A stretch of 64,000 bases of DNA from Balneolales bacterium ANBcel1 (lineage in GTDB: Bacteria; Bacteroidota; Rhodothermia; Balneolales; Natronogracilivirgulaceae). Both the position numbers and the translations under genes were made by a program. The notes beneath the pieces are model-generated. The model was not told where the DNA came from, searched no databases, and saw only the letters and a program-made list of their open reading frames with translations. Shown here one piece after another: positions 8,318 to 16,804 of this stretch (positions are counted from its first letter, which is position 1; every line of letters starts with the position of its first letter). The stretch covers positions 248,001 to 312,000 of the forward strand of contig JARULB010000003.1 of assembly GCA_029688905.1 (NCBI GenBank), written 5' to 3'.

Positions 8318-9856
8318 ATGGATATTATTGCAGATCAAATAGCGAGCGTTCACATTCTCAACCAATACTGGCTCACGCTGCTGATGGTCATTTCCATGGT
8401 GCTGGTTTCCCGCACCTTTGTGGCCGGCACGCGCTACTCGCCCATCCTGATTATTGTGGTATTTGGATTGATCATGGGGTACGTGCTTGTGAACACCGGA
8501 CTTGCCACACCCGGCCTGCCCGAATTTCCGATCGTTGAGCTAACCAGCAGGGTGACCATCACCGCCTTGATGGCCTCATTTTTTGTAGGCGGACAAGAGA
8601 TCCGTAAAATTTTTTCCAACCGCGAGATCGATCCGACTGATATTGTGGTACCTTCGTCCAAGGAACTTTTTCTCGGCACCTATGCCACGCAATTTATGTT
8701 TCTGGTGCGCGGCTTCTTTATCCTCACCGGCATTGAGGCGCTCAAACGCCTGATCACCGGGTATTCCACCGGCGAGCCCCTCGACCATTTCTATCCCCTT
8801 CTCGGGTATATCGGCCTGGTGGCTTCCATCATCCTGATCGACCATCGGGCCAAAATCACCAACAAGGCAATGTACATCCGCAAAGGCCTCATTGAAACGG
8901 GTATGATCCTGCTGATGATGGTGGTCGCCTACCACATCTCGGTGTGGATTCGTCCGACTATCGCGCTTCCGGAGATCTTCTTCGCCATGATTCTCTCCGT
9001 GATGCTCGGCATGGTGATGGTTGACTGGAAATTCGGGCCTACCATCCGGTCGCTTCTCTTCGCGGGTATCCCGATCGTTCTGGCGGCCAACTTTATGGTC
9101 GGAGGTTCCCGCATTGCCGAAGCCTTTCAGCTTACGGGCATGACATCCGTGCTCTCGTTCGGCTTTTTCGGCCAGTTGCTGTGGATGTTCGGTGGCCTGG
9201 CCATTCTCATCTTCTTCGGTGCCGCCAACCACATCCGCAATCTTGCTCCCGGTATGGCGGGATCGCTGTCGCACTCCGGCCTCACCGGAGCCTGCACGGC
9301 CGGCGACCTGGGTCCGCAGGCTGCGGTTCGCGCGCCCATCATGATCAACATCCCGTTCATCGGCCACATTTTTGTCTTCTCGATTCTGGCGGCAAGCGCA
9401 ACAACCGGACACCTGATCATCTCCTACACTCTGATCGTTGTGGCCGCCGGCGCCGCGCTAACCATCTGGGCCTTGAAAACCCTGCGGGGCGCAATGGGTC
9501 AGGAGAAACAGGAGATTCGCGGTTTGATGATCTTCTCGCTCGGCTGGCAGCTGGTGGCCGTATTCGGCGGCTTGCTGATGCTCAGCATTTCGGGTATGGG
9601 CCTGGCTGATGCCGTGATGGCCAATGCCTCTGCCATCTCGCACTTCGGCCTCTTTGCCGCCATCCAGGGCGGCATGTTCGGTGCCGAGGCGGCTGGAATG
9701 ATCGCGTTCGTTTTCGCCATGCCGTTCCTGGTGCATCCGCTGGTCTTCGGGATTTTCGGAAAAACCGCTGAAAACGACGGTATCATGCCGGAGAAAATCG
9801 TCTATCTCCTTGCACTCATTGGTGTCGCCGGTGTACTTTACTCCATGGTATTCTAA
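8318..9856 (+). CDS. Unrecognised polytopic membrane protein, transporter-like
   Basis: A 512-aa very hydrophobic protein with an estimated 12-14 membrane helices and no signal peptide. The C-terminal half has small-residue-rich helices interrupted by conserved-looking polar loops: GAANHIRNLAPG, a GLTGACTAGDLGPQAA stretch, and MFGAEAAGMIAF. This resembles the broken-helix architecture of secondary transporters such as the glutamate (GltS) type. I cannot assign a family. A soluble loop near residues 95-120 (REIDPTDIVVPSSKE) separates the first helices. It stands alone between a divergent symporter and the pyrophosphorylase gene. A role in ion or organic-anion transport is inference only. Confidence 0.75.
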   Translation: MDIIADQIASVHILNQYWLTLLMVISMVLVSRTFVAGTRYSPILIIVVFGLIMGYVLVNTGLATPGLPEFPIVELTSRVTITALMASFFVGGQEIRKIFSNREIDPTDIVVPSSKELFLGTYATQFMFLVRGFFILTGIEALKRLITGYSTGEPLDHFYPLLGYIGLVASIILIDHRAKITNKAMYIRKGLIETGMILLMMVVAYHISVWIRPTIALPEIFFAMILSVMLGMVMVDWKFGPTIRSLLFAGIPIVLAANFMVGGSRIAEAFQLTGMTSVLSFGFFGQLLWMFGGLAILIFFGAANHIRNLAPGMAGSLSHSGLTGACTAGDLGPQAAVRAPIMINIPFIGHIFVFSILAASATTGHLIISYTLIVVAAGAALTIWALKTLRGAMGQEKQEIRGLMIFSLGWQLVAVFGGLLMLSISGMGLADAVMANASAISHFGLFAAIQGGMFGAEAAGMIAFVFAMPFLVHPLVFGIFGKTAENDGIMPEKIVYLLALIGVAGVLYSMVF

Positions 9857-9996
9857 TACTTCCTTTTTCGGTGCGTGCCCCTGCAGACGGCAGGGGCGTA
9901 GCCGCCTGATTTTCGGTACACCTTCCGGCAGGTGAGCTTGTCCTGCCGAACGATGTGCAAATTCCATTATTTCCAACCCCAAATCCATGAAATCGC

Positions 9997-11022
9997 GTGA
10001 GAGATATTAATATTGCCGTTGTGCCCGTGGCCGGACTGGGTACCCGCCTCCTGCCCGCTACCAAATCACAACCCAAGGAAATGCTGCCCGTAGGCAGAAA
10101 ACCCGTTGTTCAGTATGTTGTGGAAGAACTGGCCCAGGTCGGGGTCGAGAGGCTGCTGTTCATTACCGGTCCGGGCAAAGCTTCCATCGAAAATCACTTC
10201 GACCTCAACCACGAGCTCACCCAGACGCTCAGAAACGAAGGCAAGGAAGAGCTGCTCTCCGAGCTGGCATTTGAAAGAGCTTCCATCCAGTATTTCTTCA
10301 CCCGGCAGCGCCAGCTGCTCGGATTGGGTCACGCCATACTCTGCGCCGAGCCTTTCATCACCAACGAGCCTTTTATTGTCGCCCTGGGCGACTCCATTAT
10401 CGGGATGCATGACCAGAGCAGGATTGTCGAGCGCATGACCGAGTGCTTCCACACTCATCAGGCCGATGCCGTCATCGCCTTCGAAGAGGTTCCGAGAGAG
10501 GAAGTGTTCCAGTATGGAGTCGCCAAGCCGAAACCTCCCGCAAATCCGGCGGGTGACGCTAAATCCGACAATCCGAATGCCGGCCTCCCCGCTTCACAAA
10601 GCGGCAAAACGGACTTGAACGCCCGTTCCGGCGCTGCCGAAGCTTCGGGAACCCCAACGAGCCTCGGTCCGGGTGATTTCTTCGAGATTGAAGACCTGAT
10701 TGAAAAACCGCCGGTTGACGAAGCTCCCAGCAACCTTGCCATTGCCGCCCGCTACATCCTCAAACCCGGTATCTTTGACGCCTTGAAACGGACGCAGCCC
10801 GGTGTCGGCGGCGAAATACAGCTCACCGACGCCATACGGCTTCAAATCCGTGAAGGCGCCAGGGTATACGGCGTGCGTCTGGGCAAAAACGAAACCCGTT
10901 ACGACATCGGCAACTTCGGTTCCTACTTCAGGGCATTCACGGAATTTGCCCTTTCCGACGAAAAGTACGGAGCCGAACTTCGCGAATACCTCAAAACACT
11001 GACCCATGCTGATCATTCGTAG
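9997..11022 (+). CDS. galU: UTP--sugar-1-phosphate uridylyltransferase (GalU-like) with low-complexity insertion
   Basis: A 341-aa nucleotidyltransferase of the GalU family, which makes UDP-glucose (or a related UDP-sugar) from UTP and the sugar 1-phosphate. The N-terminal nucleotide loop VAGLGTRLLPATKSQPKEML, the ALGDSII strand and the C-terminal TRYDIGNFGSYFRAF motif are clear. An unusual hydrophilic insertion rich in Pro, Ala, Gly and Ser occupies residues 178-226, between the strand ending QYGVAK and the FFEIEDLIEKP strand. The start is a GTG; a nearby ATG at 9987 is out of frame. The end overlaps the glucuronokinase gene by 17 bp. Given that neighbour, the substrate may include glucuronate 1-phosphate (inference). 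Confidence 0.88.
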   Translation: MRDINIAVVPVAGLGTRLLPATKSQPKEMLPVGRKPVVQYVVEELAQVGVERLLFITGPGKASIENHFDLNHELTQTLRNEGKEELLSELAFERASIQYFFTRQRQLLGLGHAILCAEPFITNEPFIVALGDSIIGMHDQSRIVERMTECFHTHQADAVIAFEEVPREEVFQYGVAKPKPPANPAGDAKSDNPNAGLPASQSGKTDLNARSGAAEASGTPTSLGPGDFFEIEDLIEKPPVDEAPSNLAIAARYILKPGIFDALKRTQPGVGGEIQLTDAIRLQIREGARVYGVRLGKNETRYDIGNFGSYFRAFTEFALSDEKYGAELREYLKTLTHADHS

Positions 11023-12019
11023 AAAAGCCTGTGCCCGCGCCGGCTTTCTCGGAAACCCGTCCGATGGCTATCACGGAAAGACCATCTCCCTGACCGTCCC
11101 CGTTTTTTTTGCCGAAGTCGTGCTTTACGAATGGGATGACGTCGAAATCGTTCTGGCCGAACAGGACGGGGCCCGTTTCCGGTCGGTTCACGAACTCGCC
11201 AACGATGTCAAGCTGCACGGCTATTACGGGGGGATACGCCTCATCAAGGCGACGATTAAAAGATTTGTCGAATATTGTGTGCAGCGGGACATTCCCCTGC
11301 ACTCCCGGAATTTTTCCATCCGGTACAACTCCACCATTCCCCGCCAGGTCGGTCTCGCGGGCTCCAGCTCCATCATCGTTGCCACCCTGCGGGCATTGAT
11401 GGCCTTTTATGATGTCACCATGCCGAAAGAAGTACAGCCGTCGTTTGTGTTGTCGGTGGAACGGGACGAGCTCGGCATCGCGGCCGGCCTTCAGGACCGG
11501 GTTATCCAGGTGTACGAGGGGCTGGTGTACATGGACTTCTCCAGGGAGGCGGAACAGTCGTCCTGCGGATACAAACACTACCATTACGAGCCTCTTGATC
11601 CAGGCCTGCTGCCACCCGTGTATGTCGCCTATCACAGCGGCCTCAGCGAACCCACCGAGATTTTTCACAACGATATCGGTGGACGCTACCGCCGCGGCGA
11701 ACCCGATGTGGTAAACGCCATGACCCGGTTTGCAGAAATTACCAGGGAGGGGCGGCAGGTGCTTTTGGATGGTGATTTCCAGCGGCTCTCCGAACTTGTC
11801 AATGAGAACTTCGATCTGCGTGACCGCATATCGCGCCTGCCGGAATGGCAGCGCCGAATGGTGTTCGCAGCCAGAGAGTGCGGTGCCAGCGCCAAATTCG
11901 CGGGATCGGGCGGAGCCATTGTCGGGATCTACGAGGGTCCGGAAATGCTCCGGAGACTCCGCGACCGGCTCGACGAAATAGAGGTAAAAACCATCACTCC
12001 CGATATCACCGCCTGCTGA
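11006..12019 (+). CDS. GHMP kinase, glucuronokinase-like
   Basis: A 337-aa small-molecule kinase of the GHMP family. The ATP loop IPRQVGLAGSSS is at residues 111-122, and the C-terminal glycine motif AKFAGSGGAIVG is near residue 300. The N-terminus RAGFLGNPSDGYHGKTIS, the HGYYGGIRL segment and the ELGIAAGLQDRVIQVY segment are, from memory, strikingly like plant glucuronokinase. That enzyme phosphorylates D-glucuronate to glucuronate 1-phosphate. Translational coupling to the upstream pyrophosphorylase (17-bp overlap) fits a two-step route from free glucuronate to UDP-glucuronate. Another GHMP substrate, such as a different sugar acid, remains possible. Confidence 0.82.
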   Translation: MLIIRRKACARAGFLGNPSDGYHGKTISLTVPVFFAEVVLYEWDDVEIVLAEQDGARFRSVHELANDVKLHGYYGGIRLIKATIKRFVEYCVQRDIPLHSRNFSIRYNSTIPRQVGLAGSSSIIVATLRALMAFYDVTMPKEVQPSFVLSVERDELGIAAGLQDRVIQVYEGLVYMDFSREAEQSSCGYKHYHYEPLDPGLLPPVYVAYHSGLSEPTEIFHNDIGGRYRRGEPDVVNAMTRFAEITREGRQVLLDGDFQRLSELVNENFDLRDRISRLPEWQRRMVFAARECGASAKFAGSGGAIVGIYEGPEMLRRLRDRLDEIEVKTITPDITAC

Positions 12020-12155
12020 TCCGGCCGGTTTCGAACACCGGGACAGCCACCCGGGCCGAATGAATCTGCACGTGAGTCCGGCACAATCCGTCTCCGACCG
12101 GGTTCATTCGCCGGAGATCTGCCGATCGTTTAATTCCGAAGGGGCCGATCTTTCC

Positions 12156-12173
12156 GGACATGGTTGTCCTTTT
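12156..12173 (+). terminator. Possible intrinsic terminator after the glucuronokinase gene
   Basis: A short stem GGACA/TGTCC with a TGGT loop is followed by TTTTC. It lies about 140 bp after the kinase stop, just before the convergent DUF2911 gene. The stem is only five pairs, so the call is weak. Confidence 0.35.
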
Positions 12174-12207
12174 CACATCACGGATTACGCAGTCAGCCCC
12201 GGCCAAA

Positions 12208-12765
12208 CTATCGCTCTTCAATCTGAAACGGGATCTTGACATCCTTCCAGTGCAGGATGGCCTTTCCGGCACTGCCCTCCACATCCTCGAAATAAAACAT
12301 CATTTGCTCCATGTGAACCGCCTCCTGGGGAGCAACATCCACCCGAAGAACATCTTCAGCGGAATCGTATCGATAGGCGCCCCACTGCTCCGCAATCGCA
12401 TTGAAGATGAGGGTCCATTCACCGGCGCCCCGGGGAATAGTGAACAGGCTGTAGGTGCCGGCATCCAGCGATTCACCCTCTACCAGGACATCCTCCGAAA
12501 ACGTAATGGTGGTTGCCTCGTCGGCACCGGTCCGCCAAACGCGGTCAAACGGTACGAGTCCGCCGAATATTTCGCGCTCACGTACCGCCGGGCGGCCATA
12601 GGTGATGGTTACTTCCGTAGTGCCGATGGTTTGGGAGACCAGGGCATTCGGACTGATTCTGATATCGTTTCGGGGGCGTTCCTGCGCTGACGCCGCTGCG
12701 CATACAACAAGGCCGAGCATTGCAACAGCCAGAAACATGCCTGAGGCACGATGAATTGCTTGCAT
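12208..12765 (-). CDS. DUF2911 domain secreted protein
   Basis: An exported protein of 185 aa from the chosen ATG. Residues 1-27 are a signal peptide (basic MQAIHR start, hydrophobic core, AASA-QE cleavage). The body matches DUF2911, common in Bacteroidota and relatives, with VTITYGRPAVREREIFGG, the VWRTGADEATTITF strand and the AGTYSLFTIP motif. An in-frame ATG 14 codons upstream (12807) would give an over-long n-region, so the internal start is preferred. The function of the family is unknown; location is periplasmic or outer membrane. It is convergent with the kinase gene and appears monocistronic. Confidence 0.85.
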   Translation of the reverse strand: MQAIHRASGMFLAVAMLGLVVCAAASAQERPRNDIRISPNALVSQTIGTTEVTITYGRPAVREREIFGGLVPFDRVWRTGADEATTITFSEDVLVEGESLDAGTYSLFTIPRGAGEWTLIFNAIAEQWGAYRYDSAEDVLRVDVAPQEAVHMEQMMFYFEDVEGSAGKAILHWKDVKIPFQIEER

Positions 12766-13024
12766 GATTTTTTCGGGATTCGGGTTCCGGTTGATACTCC
12801 ATTCCATTTTTCAAGATATTATTTTTGCACGTTATCAAAAAACACGGGTGTAGGCCGGGCCGGGGGCTTCTGCATCGCTGCCGGAACATCCGAAAAATTT
12901 CTGTTGCCCGAATGCCCCATATTTGGTGATATTGAACCGTGTGCGGCATGAGTGTTAGCCGCCATTTCAGGATCTAGCGTGATCCGAACGCATCCAACAT
13001 CAACTTTGTAACAGGGAGATAACC

Positions 13025-13300
13025 ATGTCAGGTGGAATGCAAATATTTAAGAGCAAGGAACTCAAGACGCGCCAGGAAGCAGCGGATTTCCTGCATCAAT
13101 TGGCTGAGAAAGTCGCGGGAGGAAAAGTCCAGATCATGCAGAACACCGAGGAGGTGTTTCTGAACCTTCCGGAAGAGGTAATCCTTGAAGTGGAGGTAAA
13201 GAACAAGGAAAAAGGCCGGCGGGGGATGCAACAGAAGCTCGAGCTGGAGATCAAATGGTATGAAGGGGGGCAGGGGTACGGTCCGACGGAAATCCGCTGA
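13025..13300 (+). CDS. amphi-Trp domain-containing protein
   Basis: A 91-aa cytoplasmic protein with the layout of the amphi-Trp domain. A helix (TRQEAADFLHQLAEKVAGGKV) is followed by beta strands (VFLNLPEEVILEVEVK) and a terminal KLELEIKWYEGG strand with the conserved Trp. A good AGGGAG ribosome-binding site precedes the ATG. The role of the family is unknown. It stands alone and is convergent with yajQ. Confidence 0.85.
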   Translation: MSGGMQIFKSKELKTRQEAADFLHQLAEKVAGGKVQIMQNTEEVFLNLPEEVILEVEVKNKEKGRRGMQQKLELEIKWYEGGQGYGPTEIR

Positions 13301-13334
13301 CGCCCGGCCCGTCCACCTCTCGTTGCACTTCGGA

Positions 13335-13371
13335 AATAGCGGCCGGTTTGCGGCCGGACCCGGGCGCTATT
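13335..13371. terminator. Stem-loop between the convergent amphi-Trp and yajQ genes
   Basis: The arms AATAGCG (13335-13341) and CGCTATT (13365-13371) enclose an inner CCGG/CCGG pairing. On the plus strand the stem is followed by TTGTTTC. It overlaps the yajQ stop codon. The hairpin is convincing, but the T-tract is short. Confidence 0.45.
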
Positions 13372-13858
13372 GTTTCATGTTGACAAACTGCAGGGGTACC
13401 CCGAACGACTTCTCCTTGAGCAGCCGGATCACTTCCTGAAGCTCATCGATTTTCTTGCCGGTAACCCGCACCTGCTCATCCATAATCGAGGGCTGCACTT
13501 TCAGTTTTGCGCCCTTGATCTCCTTGACGATTTTTTTCGCGGTTTCCCGGTCTATCCCCTCGCGAATCACCGCGTTCTGCTTCACCGCTCCCGATGTGGT
13601 ACCTTCTTCCTGTCCGAATTCCAGCACTTTCGGGTCCAGCCCCCTTTTTATGAAATTCCGGACAAGCATCTCTTTCACCGCCTTCAGCTTCATGTTTTCC
13701 GCAGCCAGCAGATCAATGCGCTTCTCATTTTTTGAAAAACGGACCTCGGTGTGCAACCCCCTGAAATCGTACCGCGTGCTGATCTCCTTGAGGGTGTTGT
13801 TCACCGCGTTATCCACCTCCTGGGGGTTGAGTTCATTTACGACATCAAAAGACGGCAT
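13367..13858 (-). CDS. yajQ: YajQ family nucleotide-binding protein
   Basis: A 163-aa protein matching YajQ over its full length: the MPSFDVVNELNPQEVDNAV start, ISTRYDFRG, the middle AVKQNAVIREGIDRETAKKI segment and the C-terminal KKIDELQEVIRLLKEKSFGVPLQF. YajQ proteins have two ferredoxin-like domains. Some bind cyclic di-GMP and act with a transcription regulator, and others were linked to nucleic-acid binding. Which role applies here is not visible. It is a single gene. Confidence 0.93.
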   Translation of the reverse strand: MPSFDVVNELNPQEVDNAVNNTLKEISTRYDFRGLHTEVRFSKNEKRIDLLAAENMKLKAVKEMLVRNFIKRGLDPKVLEFGQEEGTTSGAVKQNAVIREGIDRETAKKIVKEIKGAKLKVQPSIMDEQVRVTGKKIDELQEVIRLLKEKSFGVPLQFVNMKQ

Positions 13859-14053
13859 GGAAAATCCTCTGCATTACATGGTTGAAAAGAGTTGACTTTT
13901 CGGCAAGGTAAAAACTTTACGCCTCACCTGCTGATTATTCCGCCGGAACGCAGGTGGTGACCGGCCAGTATCATGCCATATACATCTGGCTCAAAAAAGC
14001 GACAACCGGACACAGGATCCAGTCCCGGCCGACATCAGGCCATATGCTGCAGG

Positions 14054-14069
14054 GTAACAATTTCTTAAC
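14054..14069 (+). promoter_or_regulatory. Candidate Pho box upstream of phoB
   Basis: The 16-mer GTAACAATTTCTTAAC contains two TAAC units exactly 11 bp apart. The same 16-mer with one mismatch lies upstream of pstS in the same orientation relative to transcription. Eleven base pairs is the known spacing of PhoB half-sites. It sits about 80 bp before the phoB start. Confidence 0.6.
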
Positions 14070-14149
14070 CCGGATTGCATTTCATTCCATGCCGGGAGTC
14101 CGTATTATCAATCAGGCAACTATTTCGTAACCTTTTAATCACACCGGCT

Positions 14150-14833
14150 TTGTCGAAAACGCTGATTCTTGTTGTGGATGATGAGCACGATATCCTTGAG
14201 CTCGTTGAATACAATCTGATTAAACAGGGCCATGATGTGATTATGGCCGACAATGGGGCCGACGGAATTCTTCTTGCTGAAAAGCACAAGCCGAACCTGA
14301 TATTGCTGGATATCATGATGCCTAAAATGGACGGGCACCAGGTATTGAGCCACTTGAAAAGCCATGCCTCGCTTAAAGGCACCCCGGTCATTTTTCTCAC
14401 GGCAAAAAGCGATGAAGAGACGGAAGTTAAAGGGCTGGATCAGGGAGCCGACGACTATCTCACCAAACCCATAAGCATCTCCAAGCTGATGTCCCGTATC
14501 AAGGCCGTTCTGAGAAGAGTGCGGAAGCCAGGGGAAATCCAGTCGGTGATTAACGTCCATGACCTGCAGATAGACCGGGAAAAGTATGTGGTGTTGAAAG
14601 GCGGCAAAGAGCTGCACCTGCCCCGCAAGGAGTTTGAGCTGCTGTTCTACCTGGCCGGAAACAAGGGAAAGGTGCTCAGCCGCGAAACGTTACTCAACAA
14701 CATCTGGGGAAATGTGTATGTCGTTGACCGGACTGTTGACGTGCATGTGCGAAAGATTCGTGAAAAACTGGGAAATAGTTACATTGAAACCGTAAAAGGC
14801 ATCGGGTATCGATTTAAAAATGAGAGCTCCTGA
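14150..14833 (+). CDS. phoB: PhoB-like response regulator (OmpR family)
   Basis: A 227-aa two-domain transcription factor. The receiver domain has the acidic pair D10/D11, the phosphoacceptor D54 (LILLDIMMPK), T84 and K106. A winged-helix DNA-binding domain follows, with PRKEFELLFYLAGNKGKVLSR and the family ending DVHVRKIREKLG...IKTVKGIGYRF-like segment. The TTG at 14150 is taken as the start because the protein then begins directly at the first strand and because the candidate Pho box lies upstream at 14054. No ATG is available in frame. It overlaps phoR by 14 bp and faces the pst-phoU genes, so it should be the phosphate-starvation regulator. Confidence 0.88.
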   Translation: MSKTLILVVDDEHDILELVEYNLIKQGHDVIMADNGADGILLAEKHKPNLILLDIMMPKMDGHQVLSHLKSHASLKGTPVIFLTAKSDEETEVKGLDQGADDYLTKPISISKLMSRIKAVLRRVRKPGEIQSVINVHDLQIDREKYVVLKGGKELHLPRKEFELLFYLAGNKGKVLSRETLLNNIWGNVYVVDRTVDVHVRKIREKLGNSYIETVKGIGYRFKNESS

Positions 14834-15908
14834 GTCCAGCGGCACCCTGTTCCGTCTGGGATACCGGCTGGCGCTGCTTCCGGCAGCCCTTTCGGGTGTC
14901 TTTTCTGCCCTGTCTGTCTATCTTGCCGGATCTTCCCTTACCGTTTCGGTTGCTTCCGGCCTGCTGGTCATGGTCGGCGTGTTGGCGGCTGCGTACCTCC
15001 TTGCCGCCCGTCTACTTCGGAAAAGGCTTGACCGCCTGGAGTCCATTATTTTCAAAAGCTCCCGAAGCAAATTCAAACTATTGCAAAACAAGCCGGAGAA
15101 AGACGAGCTGGACCTGCTTATCCATGAAGCCGAGCAGGCAAGAAACGCGATCCACAAGGAATTCGAGCAAATGGACCAAACCGAGAACTATCGGAAAGAG
15201 TTCATCGGTGACATCTCTCACGAATTGAAAACACCCATCTTCACCGTTCAGGGATATCTGGAGACCCTGCTGGACGGCGCACTGGAGGATCCCGCCGTAA
15301 ATCGCAAGTTTTTGGAAAATGCGATGAAAAATACCGCCAGGTTAACCAACCTGACCAAGGATCTCATGGAGATATCCAAGCTGGAAACCGGTGAGCTTCG
15401 GCCGAACATGCAGCTGGTCCCTCTGAATTCCGTCATCAATGAAGTGCTTGAAACACTACAGTATAAAGCGGATCAAAGCGGCATCACCCTGGAATTCAAA
15501 AAAAGCCGGTCCAATATATTCGCAATTGCCGACCGCAACCAGCTCCGGCAGGTTTTGATCAACCTTGTTGAAAACGCGATCAAATACAACCGACCCGATG
15601 GAAAAGTGACCATCCACACAGACATCTATAGCCTCAATCCCTCCAAAGTTATTGTAACCGTGCGTGATACGGGGATCGGCATCGAAAAGGAAGACATCAA
15701 ACGGGTAACCGAGCGATTTTTTCGGGTGGACAAGTCGCGGTCGAGAGAACAGGGCGGCACCGGCCTTGGGCTGGCCATTGTGAAACACATCCTCGAATCG
15801 CATCACGAGCAGCTTCAGATCGACAGCACGCCGGGCGAAGGATCGGTATTCCAGTTTACCTTAAAAAACGCGGATCACCACCACGAGCGTACTCCCTCTC
15901 CGGAATAG
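14820..15908 (+). CDS. phoR: PhoR-like sensor histidine kinase
   Basis: A 362-aa membrane sensor kinase. Two hydrophobic helices lie at about residues 18-36 and 40-63 with almost no periplasmic loop, as in PhoR. A linker comes next, then the phosphoacceptor H134 in the DISHELKTP box. The ATPase domain carries the N box NLVENAIKYN, G1 DTGIGI, the F box ERFFRVDKSRSR and G2 GGTGLGLAI. There is no recognisable PAS domain, which makes it shorter than E. coli PhoR (431 aa). It overlaps phoB at the start. Convergent phoU follows after only 35 bp. It most likely senses the PstSCAB-PhoU complex rather than phosphate directly. Confidence 0.88.
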   Translation: MRAPESSGTLFRLGYRLALLPAALSGVFSALSVYLAGSSLTVSVASGLLVMVGVLAAAYLLAARLLRKRLDRLESIIFKSSRSKFKLLQNKPEKDELDLLIHEAEQARNAIHKEFEQMDQTENYRKEFIGDISHELKTPIFTVQGYLETLLDGALEDPAVNRKFLENAMKNTARLTNLTKDLMEISKLETGELRPNMQLVPLNSVINEVLETLQYKADQSGITLEFKKSRSNIFAIADRNQLRQVLINLVENAIKYNRPDGKVTIHTDIYSLNPSKVIVTVRDTGIGIEKEDIKRVTERFFRVDKSRSREQGGTGLGLAIVKHILESHHEQLQIDSTPGEGSVFQFTLKNADHHHERTPSPE

Positions 15909-15943
15909 GCGCAAGCCAGGCCGTCCTTTGCCTGTCAATAGCT

Positions 15944-16603
15944 TCAGCTTTTTTCCACATTTTCGACCATTTCCCCGGTCACCAGATAGATAATCCGTTC
16001 ACAAATATTGGTCACCCTGTCGGCGATCCGTTCCAGGTTGTGTGCCGTCCAAATCAGATAGGTGCATCGGGTTATGGTACCCGGCTTTTCAATCATGATG
16101 GAAATAAGCTCGCGGTGCACCTGATGATACAGCTCATCCACTTCGTCATCCTTTGCTGATATTGCGCGCGCCTCCTTGTCGTCTCGTTCCGAATAGGCCG
16201 CCAACGCCTTGTTGATCATTTCGATGGATATCGCCGCCATGCGGGGTATATCGATCAACGGTTTTACGGGGGGCTCTCCATTCAGGCGGATCACAATTTT
16301 GGCGATGCCTGCGGCATAATCGCCCATTCGCTCAAGGTCGGTGATAATATTCAGAACCGCGATGATTTCCCGCAGGTCTTTGGCCACCGGTTGCTGGGTT
16401 GCGATCAGGTTGATGCATTTGTCCTCAATTTCCCAGCGTTTGTCGTTGATCTGCTTGTCACCGGCTTTTACTTTCGCGGCCTTTTCGACATCCCGCTCCT
16501 TCAGCGCATCCACAGAACGTCCCACCGCCGTGGTCACCATTTCCGCCATGGTATACATCTCTTTTTCAATTCCGGAAAGGTGCTTTTCAAATGCAACTCG
16601 CAT
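15944..16603 (-). CDS. phoU: Phosphate signalling protein PhoU
   Basis: A 219-aa all-helical protein with two PhoU repeats. Each carries the family motif for metal and partner binding: INDKRWEIEDKCINLIATQQP...LREI...DLERMGDYAAGIA in the first half and the equivalent EVDELYHQVHRELI...HNLERIADRVTNICERIIYL in the second. PhoU damps signalling from PhoR when phosphate is plentiful. A strong GAGGAG precedes the ATG. It follows pstB on the same strand after a 201-bp gap in which no clear terminator was seen. Confidence 0.94.
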   Translation of the reverse strand: MRVAFEKHLSGIEKEMYTMAEMVTTAVGRSVDALKERDVEKAAKVKAGDKQINDKRWEIEDKCINLIATQQPVAKDLREIIAVLNIITDLERMGDYAAGIAKIVIRLNGEPPVKPLIDIPRMAAISIEMINKALAAYSERDDKEARAISAKDDEVDELYHQVHRELISIMIEKPGTITRCTYLIWTAHNLERIADRVTNICERIIYLVTGEMVENVEKS

Positions 16604-16804
16604 GATTTATGACTCCTCAAAGATTATTATTTAAAATCGTGCAGATTCGTTGGTGCGGATGATTATATGGCCAGACTACCGCGTACCGGCCGGCTCATTT
16701 GCTGTAGATTCACTATGCTTTTTTTATGACCGGCGTTTGGAAGCAACACAAAGCGAATATCAACATTATATTACTACGTATGGTGATAAAAGCCTAAAGT
16801 CGAA

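Noticed and set aside
7981-8538. Plus-strand frame of 185 codons before the unknown membrane protein
   Set aside because: It overlaps that gene out of frame, is rich in Cys, His and Arg, and has no domain-like pattern.
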